From: CBDIDH01 sp965277595
GTDB lineage: Bacteria > Planctomycetota > Planctomycetia > Isosphaerales > Isosphaeraceae
Direction: 5' to 3'
Length of the DNA stretch: 64,000 nucleotides
Assembly (NCBI GenBank): GCA_965277595.1
Contig: CBDIDH010000001.1
Coordinates: 744,001-808,000 of the forward strand
Under the pieces are notes generated by a model. The model made no database searches and had not been told where the DNA came from. It saw nothing but the letters and a program-made list of their open reading frames with translations. Shown here one piece after another: positions 53,801 through 60,929 of the stretch. The position numbers and the translations under genes are program-made. Positions within the stretch are counted from its first letter, which is position 1, and every line of letters starts with the position of its first letter.

Positions 53801-55893
53801 GGCTTGTCCCAGGTCTTGAGCAAAACGCCGTCCGTGCCTGTCTTGGCATCAAGCACGACAGCGCCATCCTCGGCGACGAGCACGCGGGCACCGGCGCGGC
53901 CCTCGCCTGTCTTCATGTCCTGCGCGAAGACGAGGATTTGCTCGCGTGAAGTTTTGACAATGGCGTCAAGATCACTGCCGAGAACAAGTGTGGTGGCTTG
54001 CAAGGTCTTTTCATCCGTCACCTTGACGACGTAGACGCCGGGGAGCTTGACGTTTTTGAGGTCATAGGTCGTTTCGATCGGCTTGTAACGGGCGTAGCCG
54101 GGGACCTCAATCGACCATTCGGCGTCGGGGGCGACGAGGCCGATGTCGAGCGATTCGACGCCGTCGAGGTTATGTTTCTTGCGGAAATACGCCTCGGCGC
54201 TGAGCTTGTAGGCGGTGAAGGTGAGCTTTTCGAGGTTCCGCGAGGCGATCTTGAGATGGGCGTTTTCGCCCGATCGGAAGACCCGAGGGGTAACGACCGT
54301 GAGCGCCTTGGCTTCCATGACGGCGATTCGCTGGCGGGCCTGAGACTGCCAGGGGTCAACGGTCACCTTCTTGAAGCGTTCGATGGCCTCGGCGGGGTCG
54401 CCCTTTTCGGTCTCGAAGATCGAGGCGATCGAGAAAAGGCCGTGCGCGGCGGGCTCGGTGCCGGGAAAGCGCGCGGCGAGAGCCTCCCAGGCGGAAAAGG
54501 CGTCGTCATATTTCTCTTCGACGACGTAACTCTCGGCGATCTGGAAGAGGATCTGGGGAATGCGGGGGTCGAGCGGGTTCTCGGTGGCGAAGGCGTGCCA
54601 GGCGGCGCGGGCGTCGGCATACTGCTCGCGGCGGAGAAGATCGGCGGCGATCTGGAGGCGGGTATCAAGCACGGAGCGCTGGGCGTCGGCCGACTGGGGG
54701 CCGTTGGGGAAGCGGTTCAGATACGATCGAAACGCGGCGATGGTCTCGTTGAATTTTTCCTGCCCTTGAAGGATCTGGCCTGTTTGAAAGAGCGCGGCCA
54801 TGACAAGCTCGGCGCGGACCTTGCGGGCGTCGTCGCCTTCATTTTTGTCAGCGGAGGCGATAAAGGGGGTGAGGGCGTTGAGGGCTTCCTGGCTCTTGCC
54901 GCGCGATAAATACGCCGAGCCGATTTCATACGCGGCGCGGACCGCGATGGCCTGGCCGGGGTAGGCGTCGACGACCCGACGGAGCGCGGCGACGCCGAGG
55001 TTGAGGTTCGAGTCGTTGCCGGGCGTGGGCATTCCGTAAGTTCGCGCGACGCCGTAAAGGGCGCGGGCGCGGAGGTTCTGGGCGTCCTTCGTGTCGACTT
55101 TTTCGAGGTCGCGGGCTAGGTCGAGCCAGCTGGTGCGCGCGGGGTTGGCCTGACCGGCGGTTAACTGGACCTCGCCCAGGTCGAAACGGACGGCGAAGCG
55201 GTCGGCACCCTGGGGATACTCGGAAAGATAGAGTTGAAACTCGGCGATGGCGCGGCCGGGATTCTTCGCGGAAGTGCTGGCGCGGGCCATCGCCGCGAGA
55301 AGCTCGGCGCGGAGCGCGGACCCCTTGGCGAGGTTGCGGCCCTGTTCCAGAAGCGCGTGCGCGGCTTCGGGATTGGGGGCGATCGTGGGGCTTTCGGGTT
55401 TGAGCAGTCGATCGGCGAAGGACCGATACACCGCGGCGAGCCGGTCCTTGCGGCCGTCGTCGAGCAGGCTCTGGGCCTCGCTCGCGGCGAGGTTCTCCGC
55501 GCGTTCAAACTGCCCGGCGGCGATCTCGACCGCGGCGAGTTCCGACCTCAGCTTCGCGGCCCAACGCCCTTTTGGGTCGGCCTTGATGGCGTCGGAAAGG
55601 ATGGTTCTGGCGTCGTCGAGCTGGCCGGCGAGTCGTCGGGCGACACCGCCGACGAGCGCGGCGTAGGCGCGGCTGTCGTCCTTCGTCTTTGGATCGTGGG
55701 AAAAGGCGTCGAGTCCCTTGATGGCCTCGGCGAAACGTGCCTCTTGGAGGGCGCCGACGACCTCGCTGGGCAAGGGGGGCGCGACCGGTTCGACCGCCTT
55801 CTTGCCGTTGAGGACCTCGGCCGCCGGTCCCGAAATGGCCACGAGGGCGAGACCGACACACGCGACGACCCAGAGTCGATGTTGTGGTGACAC
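47899..55893 (-). CDS. Giant alpha-2-macroglobulin-like protein without thioester, with TPR regions at both ends
   Basis: 2,664 aa from GTG 55893 (GGGAG 8 bases upstream). An in-frame reading to 56178 is mostly translated heptamers. Signal peptide at 1-25. TPR-like repeats at about 30-530 (FAEAIKGLDAFSHDPKTKDD; GKSQEALNALTPF). MG-type domains follow, with MG2 near 735 (YIYTDRPAYRPGQSVGLRG). The A2M domain (SFAETAYWNPSVVTDKDGTA) is near 1335. A helical toroid follows at about 1530-1850 with no CxEQ motif, so no thioester. A receptor-like domain precedes a second TPR block (about 2060-2400) and a final MG-like unit that echoes the one after the first TPR block. Export to the periplasm is expected. 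Confidence 0.9.
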   Translation of the reverse strand: MSPQHRLWVVACVGLALVAISGPAAEVLNGKKAVEPVAPPLPSEVVGALQEARFAEAIKGLDAFSHDPKTKDDSRAYAALVGGVARRLAGQLDDARTILSDAIKADPKGRWAAKLRSELAAVEIAAGQFERAENLAASEAQSLLDDGRKDRLAAVYRSFADRLLKPESPTIAPNPEAAHALLEQGRNLAKGSALRAELLAAMARASTSAKNPGRAIAEFQLYLSEYPQGADRFAVRFDLGEVQLTAGQANPARTSWLDLARDLEKVDTKDAQNLRARALYGVARTYGMPTPGNDSNLNLGVAALRRVVDAYPGQAIAVRAAYEIGSAYLSRGKSQEALNALTPFIASADKNEGDDARKVRAELVMAALFQTGQILQGQEKFNETIAAFRSYLNRFPNGPQSADAQRSVLDTRLQIAADLLRREQYADARAAWHAFATENPLDPRIPQILFQIAESYVVEEKYDDAFSAWEALAARFPGTEPAAHGLFSIASIFETEKGDPAEAIERFKKVTVDPWQSQARQRIAVMEAKALTVVTPRVFRSGENAHLKIASRNLEKLTFTAYKLSAEAYFRKKHNLDGVESLDIGLVAPDAEWSIEVPGYARYKPIETTYDLKNVKLPGVYVVKVTDEKTLQATTLVLGSDLDAIVKTSREQILVFAQDMKTGEGRAGARVLVAEDGAVVLDAKTGTDGVLLKTWDKPRSGQALSYLVLDGPDAAGTGLNQVNKVAQGLTPRAYIYTDRPAYRPGQSVGLRGVVREVADSQYANPARTVYRLEVTDSRGRPFVSRPVTLSAFGTFHESLSLDDSAPIGTYRVRLYQPGKSDFAGAFEVQSYKLEKADLDIELPRAVYFRGEPIQGKVVARYQYGTPIAQRPIRLALPDGRTLQGTTDAAGTFAFELETVGFAEEQTLRFSAFLPEENVAATALVNLAVRAFRVDLSTPRDVYLDGETFRVSVTTVDVQGLPIGQAVTVALLKRVQRLGRFTEKEVTRVDLKTDPKTGSGAVSLKTDDPDGGSYIVRVAGTDRLGNPVVADRTLTISGTKDETRLRILTEQQVFKVGENASVRLHSRGAGGTALLTWEADRIIRYQVLQLKEGENPVTWPVEDAQFPNFTLDAARMIDSRFDRASLDLKVERDLRVTIAPARPIVGPGDEIAVDVTTRDQLGRPVAAEVSLAMVDRALFRLYQDRLPPIGPFFYGQTRTGAFATGASNTFRYQPVSVPVAEAVVEEAERLAAAAAEVERLGEVREEATKEIAQNIAPAAPMAAAPAPEADAAGLGFGTDKRAGLVVRHAIPKSMPQSFARGNAALGKDALNDRLRDDHLEGFDEKKAREPAAPRQSFAETAYWNPSVVTDKDGTARITFRAPSALSQYRITARGVTGSDTLAGETTADLAVRKDLFVDLKTPASLTQGDQPRLTARLHHAGVTGKARLTLKGYPGDLADVRDLDLRGDGVVEVTFDPFIVPDTDHLGLELSVDVGEAHDSVKADVPVRPWGAQAFASASGTSADDATAFVSLPAGRAYEDEEMAIVLSPTVRRLLVELALGRQLGPIDRRASICIPVPPDTLADRASDLLACASALVFLRSTGGAEAPEAVRLADRIRGLVAELVTRQNNDGGWPWTGGASDRSASARAAWALASAEPLGLVPDVNALNRAVTYLNQQFAAADPADHDTRAAMLHALSTRHAASFEAANALNRARIGLSDVALAYLSLTFAELNRPSLASEVLDVLAPRAKTESSGPGLPERSYWEGSGANPWHRGPIEATALASFAFARSRPDAPLAKKSADWLLAHRLGNGWQPGKAKGPALAALTAHYARSTSTGLDRYRLLIRVNDEKVFEADVDGKAEGQTIAVPRRLLKIAGGKNRVAFDIEGRGTFGYAVTLTGFTRDFAPDQDRHDRPFTIDRRNYWAPAPVLDGRTLATGFGVAVNASTFENTITQLPVGARTSISIEASRHVGNSRQPWERDFLILEEHLPAGTTLVEGSIRSQAGHHTYADGVLTLYFAPDQWPGCVYDVFGYLPGAYRALPPTLSSAYEPGRRHLGPAGALKVLTPSEKPGDPYRPTPDELYARGKALFDSGRSAEAVAPLESLWSAYTLRNDVARDAARMLLAIHIGLDQPKKIVQYFEVLKEKAPDLVLPFDQIRAIGRAYGAIGEHERAYLVWRATAEASYLEDARVGEVLRQHGRSLESVGFLLDLWREYPNTASIEADFFGLAQVVAGLARLSTSDPAVRRELTAAKVARSDLLLQSIRLFQVFLSLSPRGPMADEASLGLVGSFLELEDYPAVVRLARRFGSLYPKSPFFDSFQYAEALGRFHLGEYDRAIEVADAIASATYKDANGVMQASPNKWQALYILGQIYDARRRPARAAEYYHRVADRFSDAADAERDLTRKDLKLPEVSILRPTHVDPPGPRRAPVEPAESDAPKPAYPDRVELSFRNIAEVDLKVYPVDLMRLYLTRRSLDGIAGIDLAGVTPRFETRIKLGDGADFRDRIKPLTLPIDEEGAYLVMVRGDDLYASGVALVSPLEMDVREEPAAGRVRVTVRDAKTHEFIPKVLVKVIGTGNRAFFGGETDLRGVFVAEGVVGQVTAVARRGAGQYAFYRGSSNTSTVPPVPAVALPGLLTQPGGGQSLEENLRMLNCTNQDRQLERLKQRYSRPDNAPQGVQVEGVR

Positions 55894-56014
55894 GACGGCG
55901 TCTCCCGCCTTTGACGTGAGCATTGGGGCGATTGAAATGCGTCTGGCTCTGAAGCTAACACGGCCGAGGGGGAATTTCCTTAGGAGAGTTGCGAGGGGAT
56001 TGGTTCGTTCTCGG

Positions 56015-56076
56015 AAAGGACCGATGACCAAGGACCGATGACCAAGGGAAGCGAATGATCGGTCATCGGTCATTCG
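56015..56076. repeat. GACC-heptamer hairpin element
   Basis: The arms GACCGATGACCAAGGACCGA... (56019-56047) and GATCGGTCATCGGTCATTCG (56057-56076) face each other across AAGGGAAGCGAAT. First of three heptamer blocks in the 302-bp spacer 55894-56195. Confidence 0.85.
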
Positions 56077-56098
56077 GGTCGTGGTGGAGTAGCCGGAA

Positions 56099-56147
56099 GG
56101 ACAAAGGACAAAGGACAAAGGACAAAGGACAAAGGACAAAGGACAAA
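56099..56147 (+). repeat. GGACAAA heptamer array, 7 perfect copies
   Basis: Seven uninterrupted GGACAAA units between two GACC-family blocks, upstream of the giant alpha-2-macroglobulin gene. Confidence 0.97.
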
Positions 56148-56157
56148 ATCTGACATT

Positions 56158-56201
56158 CGTCCTTTGGTCATTGGTCATTGGTCATCGGTCATCGGTCATC
56201 G
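56158..56201 (-). repeat. Transitional heptamer block joining both repeat families
   Basis: Read on the minus strand: CGATGAC units, then CAATGAC units, then CAAAGGAC. The block grades from the GACCGAT type to the GACAAAG type within 44 bp. Confidence 0.9.
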
Positions 56202-57371
56202 AGAGCGATGGGCGAGGGAGGCGTGGATGGGTTCGAGAAGGTCGAGGATGGTGGAGGGGTCGCAATGGGAGGAGACAAGCTGGCGGGCGGACTGGCGGAG
56301 ATGTTGGCGTGAGGAGGGATTGTTGAGGAGCGAGACCGTCCGGGAGATCAGGCCGAGGTCGTCGTCGGCGAGGCCGGCGTGCTGGCCGTCGAGGGCGGGG
56401 ATGCCCTCGACGCCGTCGGTGTTGGTGACGACGGGAACGCCCAGGGCGAAAGCTTCAAGAACCTTGACCTTCATGCCGGTCGCCGGGCCGGGGGCGTAAA
56501 GCAGGACGTCGGTCGACCGGAAATAGGGGATCGTGTCGGGGACGTCTTCGTGAACAGTCACGCCGGGGCCAGGGGCCTCGCCCGCGAGCGCGGCGCGGGC
56601 GGATCGGCCGATGATCTGGAGGCGAGCGTCGGGGACCTGGCGAACGATCTCGGGCCAGAGCCGCGTAAGGAGGCGACGCCCCGCGGAGTAGGTCGGCTCC
56701 CAGTTAAAAGAGCCGATCAGGCTGACGACGGGGTGAGGGTTTGAAGGGCCGTCGGCATCAAACGGATAGAGCGCCAGGTCAAGGGCCAGGGGCACCGTGT
56801 GGACGGTTGATCGAGGGCTGATTCGCGCGACGTCGGCGGTGAGGCGGGGGGTCAGGGTCGTGATTGTGGGGAAGTGGCGAATGAGAGAACGCTCGGCCTG
56901 GAAGACGCGGGCGCGACGGAGGCGGTCGGCGGGCGAGGCGGCGGGGGCCTGGGATAAATCAACGCCATAAAGGCTGTGAATGTTCAGCACGCTTCGATCG
57001 GCGACGTCGAGGCAGGGCCAGCCGGTCCAGGTTAACTCAGCCTGGATCAGGTCGAAGCCGAGAGCGAGCTCCGCGCGGAGGTCGCGGCGAAAGGCGGGAT
57101 CAAACTGGTACGAGTAGGGACGCAGAAGCGACCCGACCTTGGCCATGACCCCGCCGCGAGGCCGAGGGGTGTAGATCCGCAGGTCGTAATCGGGGCGGGG
57201 GAAGAGGTCGGCGACCTCGGCATTGCGGCGGGGATCGGCGTTGACGACGAAGGCCGTGACCCGGTGTCCCCTGGCGACGAGGCCGCGCAGCAAGACGTAA
57301 TACCAGCGCGCCGCGGCGTTGCCGAAGGGTAGGGGCGGGTCGGGCAAGAGGAGGATGATGCGTCGCGACAT
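56196..57371 (-). CDS. Glycosyltransferase family 4-like protein
   Basis: 391 aa from ATG 57371 (MSRRIILLLPDPPLPFGNAA); the extension to 57440 looks non-coding. The GT-B fold is visible. An N-terminal acceptor half contains PLPFGNAAARWYYVLLRGL. A C-terminal donor half contains VSLIGSFNWEPTYSAGRR, LQIIGRSARAAL, IPYFRSTDVLLYA and the Glu-bearing KVLEAFALGVPVVTN motif. Retaining GT4 enzymes move sugars from nucleotide donors to glycans or lipids in the cytoplasm. The acceptor cannot be told. It stands 178 bp from the kinase gene, with a hairpin element between. Confidence 0.9.
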   Translation of the reverse strand: MSRRIILLLPDPPLPFGNAAARWYYVLLRGLVARGHRVTAFVVNADPRRNAEVADLFPRPDYDLRIYTPRPRGGVMAKVGSLLRPYSYQFDPAFRRDLRAELALGFDLIQAELTWTGWPCLDVADRSVLNIHSLYGVDLSQAPAASPADRLRRARVFQAERSLIRHFPTITTLTPRLTADVARISPRSTVHTVPLALDLALYPFDADGPSNPHPVVSLIGSFNWEPTYSAGRRLLTRLWPEIVRQVPDARLQIIGRSARAALAGEAPGPGVTVHEDVPDTIPYFRSTDVLLYAPGPATGMKVKVLEAFALGVPVVTNTDGVEGIPALDGQHAGLADDDLGLISRTVSLLNNPSSRQHLRQSARQLVSSHCDPSTILDLLEPIHASLAHRSR

Positions 57372-57448
57372 CCAGGGGCGTCTCGTCGGTGTCGCGAAGG
57401 AGGATATAACGGAGGAGCTTGGTGGATTGCGGGGAGGCAAGCTTCACG

Positions 57449-57521
57449 AGGACCGATGACCAATGACCAATGACCGAAGAGAAACGTGAATCGGTCATCG
57501 GTCCTTGGCCATCGGTCATCG
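57449..57521. repeat. GACC-heptamer hairpin element
   Basis: The arms GAGGACCGATGACCAATGAC... (57449-57477) and TCGGTCATCGGTCCTTGGCC... (57491-57521) face each other. It lies between the sugar kinase stop codon (57550) and the glycosyltransferase start (57371), both on the minus strand. Confidence 0.87.
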
Positions 57522-57549
57522 AACTGGCGAGCGATCCCCAGCCTGTTCT

Positions 57550-58635
57550 CTAGCGCTGAACGCGGGCGGAGCCCCCTTTGGCGAGGGCCTCGACCTCGTC
57601 GAGTTTGGCCATCGTGACGTCGCCGGGGAAGGTGGTGAGAAGGGCGCCATGAGCCCAGCCGAGGCGGAGGGCGTCTTCGGGGGTCCGGCCGTTGAGGAGG
57701 CCGTAAATCAGGCCCGCGGCGAAGCCGTCGCCGCCGCCGATCCGGTCAATCACGTCAAGCTGACAGGTCGGGCTGACGTATTTCTTGCCGTCGAGCCAGA
57801 GGACCGCCGCCCAGTCGTGGCGGTTCGTCGAGTGGACCTCGCGCAAGGTCGTGGCGACCATCTTGATGTTGGGGAACTGGTCAACCACGCGCTCGATCAG
57901 GCCGAAGAAGGTGTCCGGGTCAAGCTTCGATTTCGTCGAATGGACCTCGGGACCGGAGATTCCCAGTCCTTTTTGAAGGTCTTCCTCGTTGCCGATCAGG
58001 GCATCGAGGCCGCCGGCGATCTGGCGGATGACCTGCTGGCCCTTCTCGGCGCCTCCGACGGAGGCCCAGAGCTTGGCCCGGTAGTTGAGGTCAAACGACG
58101 TGATCGCGCCCGAGCCGCTCGCGGCCCGCATGCCTTCGATAATGAGCGGGGCGGTTGTCTCGGAAAGCGAGGCGAAGATGCCGCCGGAGTGGAACCAGCG
58201 GACCCCCTTGCCAAAGAGCGAGGGCCAGTCGAAATCGCCCGGCTTGAGCAAGGCCCCGGCCTCGTTCGACCGGTTGTAAAAGACGACGGGGGGGCGGACG
58301 CCGTGGCCGCGATCGCTGTAGACGGTCGCGATGTTCGGCCCGCGGACGCCGTCGTGGTCAAACCACTTGTAAAAAGGGGTGACGCCCGCCTCGCGAACGC
58401 GTCCCTGGACGAGTTCGCCGATCGGGTAGTTGACCATCGCCGTGGCGATGCCGGTCTTGAGACCGAAGCAGTCCGAGAGGTTCGCGGCGACGTTGTACTC
58501 GCCCCCCGAGACGTGAACCTGGAACGACCGAGCCTTGCGAAAAGGGATCTCGCCCGGGTCAAGCCGATGCACGAGCGCGCCGAGCGACAGAAAATCGAGG
58601 TCGCACGCATCGTTACGAATGTTCAAACCGCTCAT
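57550..58635 (-). CDS. PfkB-family sugar kinase, 2-keto-3-deoxygluconate kinase-like
   Basis: 361 aa from ATG 58635 (GGGGA 8 bases upstream). PfkB signatures: an N-terminal VHVSGGEYNVAANLSDCFG substrate loop and a C-terminal anion-hole/catalytic motif VIDRIGGGDGFAAGLIYGLL with the general base Asp in GGGD. Residues 1-30 are a small N-terminal addition. Subfamily features point to KDG kinase: ATP plus 2-keto-3-deoxygluconate gives KDPG. The neighbouring gene encodes a glucose-dehydrogenase-like enzyme of the same branch, 62 bp upstream on the same strand, which supports this. A fructokinase or other 2-keto-sugar kinase is the main alternative. Confidence 0.87.
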   Translation of the reverse strand: MSGLNIRNDACDLDFLSLGALVHRLDPGEIPFRKARSFQVHVSGGEYNVAANLSDCFGLKTGIATAMVNYPIGELVQGRVREAGVTPFYKWFDHDGVRGPNIATVYSDRGHGVRPPVVFYNRSNEAGALLKPGDFDWPSLFGKGVRWFHSGGIFASLSETTAPLIIEGMRAASGSGAITSFDLNYRAKLWASVGGAEKGQQVIRQIAGGLDALIGNEEDLQKGLGISGPEVHSTKSKLDPDTFFGLIERVVDQFPNIKMVATTLREVHSTNRHDWAAVLWLDGKKYVSPTCQLDVIDRIGGGDGFAAGLIYGLLNGRTPEDALRLGWAHGALLTTFPGDVTMAKLDEVEALAKGGSARVQR

Positions 58636-58697
58636 GAACGTCTTCCCCTGAACCTCTTCAAATGAATTTCCAGGTGAGTCGAGACCGAAGCCGCCCG

Positions 58698-59819
58698 TCA
58701 ATCGGCGACGTTGACGTAGACCTTGAGCGCTTCCTTGTCTTCGAGGAGGTGCATCATTTCCTTGTAGCCGTCGAGGCCCGCGACGGGGTTCGTGAGAATA
58801 CGCCCGGTGACGCCCGGGTAGGTCAGCTCGCCGTGCGAGAGGGCCTGCAAGCCCAGCTCAAAGTGGCGGCGATTGCCGTTGACGCTGGAGACGAGCAGCT
58901 TGTTGCCGAGCACCCATTCCAGGTTAATCTTGGCGGCGTCGAGGCTGATTTCTTGCTTGCCGCCGGTGATGCTCGTCCAGACGAGAGCGCCGTTGTGGGC
59001 GAGAACCTCCATGGCGCGGAAGCAGGTCTCGGCGTGACCGGTCGCCTCGAAGATGAGGTCGGGCTTACCGACCTTCCGGGCGAGTTCGGTAAGCGGAGTC
59101 TCGCGGGTGCTCACATAGGTCGCCCCGTATGCCTCGACGATCTCGGACTTCTTGTGAGGGCCGGGCTTGGTGGCGATCGTGTAGACTTCAAAATTGAAGA
59201 GTTTGAGCATCATCGTGGCGAGCAGGCCAATCTGCCCCGCGCCGAGGACAAAGGCCCGCTTCGGCTGCCAGACCTGAAGGCGGTCCTGAGCCCGAAACGC
59301 TTGCTCGATCGCCTTGGCGCAGACGCTCGCCGGTTCGGCCAGAACGCCGAGGTGTTTTAGCCCCTGGGGAACCTTGACCATGAACTCGGCGTCGTCAACG
59401 AAGCGCTCGGTAAGATAACCGTGGCAGAGGTTAATGCCGCGCTCGTAGTAAACCTCTTCACTGGTGATGTCATTGCGGCCGATCGTGTCAAAGAGCGATC
59501 CGCCGGGGCGCCGGACGGTGCAGGAAACGTAGTCGCCCGGGACAAGCTCGGTGACCTTCTCGCCGACTTCGAGGACGCGGCCAAAGCTTTCGTGGCCGAT
59601 GATCAGGAAATCGCCGCCGGGGGGGGCGTTGCCGTAAAGGGCCTCATTAATCTCGCGGTCGGTGGCGTCCACGCCGATCTGAAGGACTTCGACCAAAACG
59701 GCCCGGCCTTCGGGAATCCGGCAGACGTGCGGCTGCGGCTGATCGTTCAGTTTCGGGACCGGGACGTCGCGAAGATGGACGCTGTTCGGCTTGCCCGGAT
59801 GGACGGCAACGGCTTTCAT
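58698..59819 (-). CDS. Zinc-dependent medium-chain dehydrogenase, glucose 1-dehydrogenase-like
   Basis: 373 aa. MDR layout: a catalytic domain with GVDATDREINEALYGNAPPG and GHESFGRVLEVG, then a Rossmann domain (FVLGAGQIGLLATMML). The catalytic zinc ligands read D51, H76, E77 and a Glu in LAEPAS. The first ligand is Asp where most MDRs have Cys, as known for haloarchaeal glucose dehydrogenase. The segment YGNAPPGGDFLIIGHES is also typical of that glucose dehydrogenase family. It would oxidise glucose to gluconolactone with NAD(P)+. It is the first gene of a two-gene unit with the sugar kinase. The 374-bp spacer upstream (59820-60193) holds only a small hairpin element. Confidence 0.88.
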   Translation of the reverse strand: MKAVAVHPGKPNSVHLRDVPVPKLNDQPQPHVCRIPEGRAVLVEVLQIGVDATDREINEALYGNAPPGGDFLIIGHESFGRVLEVGEKVTELVPGDYVSCTVRRPGGSLFDTIGRNDITSEEVYYERGINLCHGYLTERFVDDAEFMVKVPQGLKHLGVLAEPASVCAKAIEQAFRAQDRLQVWQPKRAFVLGAGQIGLLATMMLKLFNFEVYTIATKPGPHKKSEIVEAYGATYVSTRETPLTELARKVGKPDLIFEATGHAETCFRAMEVLAHNGALVWTSITGGKQEISLDAAKINLEWVLGNKLLVSSVNGNRRHFELGLQALSHGELTYPGVTGRILTNPVAGLDGYKEMMHLLEDKEALKVYVNVAD

Positions 59820-60034
59820 CGAGGGCTCGACTCGTCAAAATGTGGGATTCAAGGAAATCAAGTCAGACGGGCGGTCTCACCCCTTCTGAGCCCGCGGGAC
59901 CTGAAATTCTAATCCCTTCCGCCTCGAATCGCCACGGTCGACTTTCTGGGAGGGTTGTTTCTGGAAGACGATTCACAAATTGATCAACCCAGGCTGGCCA
60001 GATGGGGGTTTTCAGGGCGGTTTCCATTTTCATT

Positions 60035-60073
60035 CATGACCGAGGGATTCGGCGTTTCGGCCTTTGGTCATCG
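60035..60073. repeat. Short GACC-type hairpin
   Basis: CATGACCGAGGGATTCGG faces TTTCGGCCTTTGGTCATCG. A minimal member of the family, between the divergent dehydrogenase and the small exported protein gene. Confidence 0.65.
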
Positions 60074-60193
60074 TAGTGATCGAATTTGCAATTCTCCTGT
60101 AGCGGTTGAGTCTCCGATTGCAAACCAGATGCGGTTCAAGTATCGTGTGCGATGGCACCCTTTCCCTTGTCATCGAATCGGTCAATCACAAAC

Positions 60194-60619
60194 ATGACGC
60201 TCCGGCAGAGCCGGCGATTCACGATGCTGCGATGCGGGGCGTTCGTCACGCTCCTTGCCGCGTGTGCCCTTGCGCCGTCGACCGTCCTGGGAAGTTGCGG
60301 TGATTATGTGACTTCGCGTTCTCAGCGCGAAGGACACGGAGTCGGGTCTGGCCATGGCATGGCTCACGGCCCGATGATGCCCGGTCGTCCGCTGGGTGAG
60401 CGTCAACCCTGCTCGGGCCCTTCCTGCTCGGGCAAGTCGACCCTTCCCGACGTTCCGGTGATCCGAACCCCGGTTCCCACCAAGATCTGGTGCGACACGG
60501 CCTGGCTGCCCCGTTGCGAAGGGACGGAACCGGTCGCCGGCCTATTCGACCCACCCATTCTCTGGCCGCCCCGTCGCGCCTCGGATCTCGACCGCCCGCC
60601 CTGCTCGCCCTCCGTCTGA
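60194..60619 (+). CDS. Small exported Cys-containing protein of unknown function
   Basis: 141 aa from ATG 60194; ATG 60224 is an alternative and leaves the signal peptide intact. Signal peptide (GAFVTLLAACALAPSTVLG) followed by SCGDYVTSR. The mature part is Gly/His/Met-rich (GHGVGSGHGMAHGPMMPG) and then has the CSGPSCSG motif and paired cysteines (WCDTAWLPRCEG). I recognise the CGDYV...PCSGPSCS pattern as recurrent in planctomycete secreted proteins but no function is known. The His/Met/Cys content could bind metal. The 310-bp spacer after it (60620-60929) has no gene that I can support. Confidence 0.7.
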   Translation: MTLRQSRRFTMLRCGAFVTLLAACALAPSTVLGSCGDYVTSRSQREGHGVGSGHGMAHGPMMPGRPLGERQPCSGPSCSGKSTLPDVPVIRTPVPTKIWCDTAWLPRCEGTEPVAGLFDPPILWPPRRASDLDRPPCSPSV

Positions 60620-60929
60620 CCCATCCCACGGTCGTCATCGTCCCGAGCCGTTTGCTCTCGGAAGCCTTTCGCGCTGATTTGACGGTCCCCTTGCGGGGAT
60701 CGATCGAACACATTTCGGCGCGGACGGTTCGCGCCGACGCTCGGTAACCGTGATCGTTCACGTGTTTCATGCGGGTTTACCCGGCATCCCGTGCCTGACC
60801 CCTCGCGCGGATTCAGAAACCGCGTGATCGGCCCAGGGCCGGGGTCGCGCTCCGATCGCATTTGCTATTATCAAGATTTGCGCACAATTCGTTTTCATCG
60901 ATTCCAATCATCGCGGAGTTCATTCGAAA

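Noticed and set aside
55894..56178. N-terminal extension of the giant alpha-2-macroglobulin with CPLSFVLCPLSF repeats
   Set aside because: It is translated GGACAAA repeat DNA; the GTG at 55893 has a good ribosome site followed by a signal peptide.
60748..60766. Palindromic CGTGATCGTTCACGTG as an operator
   Set aside because: A short imperfect palindrome with no second copy and no regulator gene nearby.
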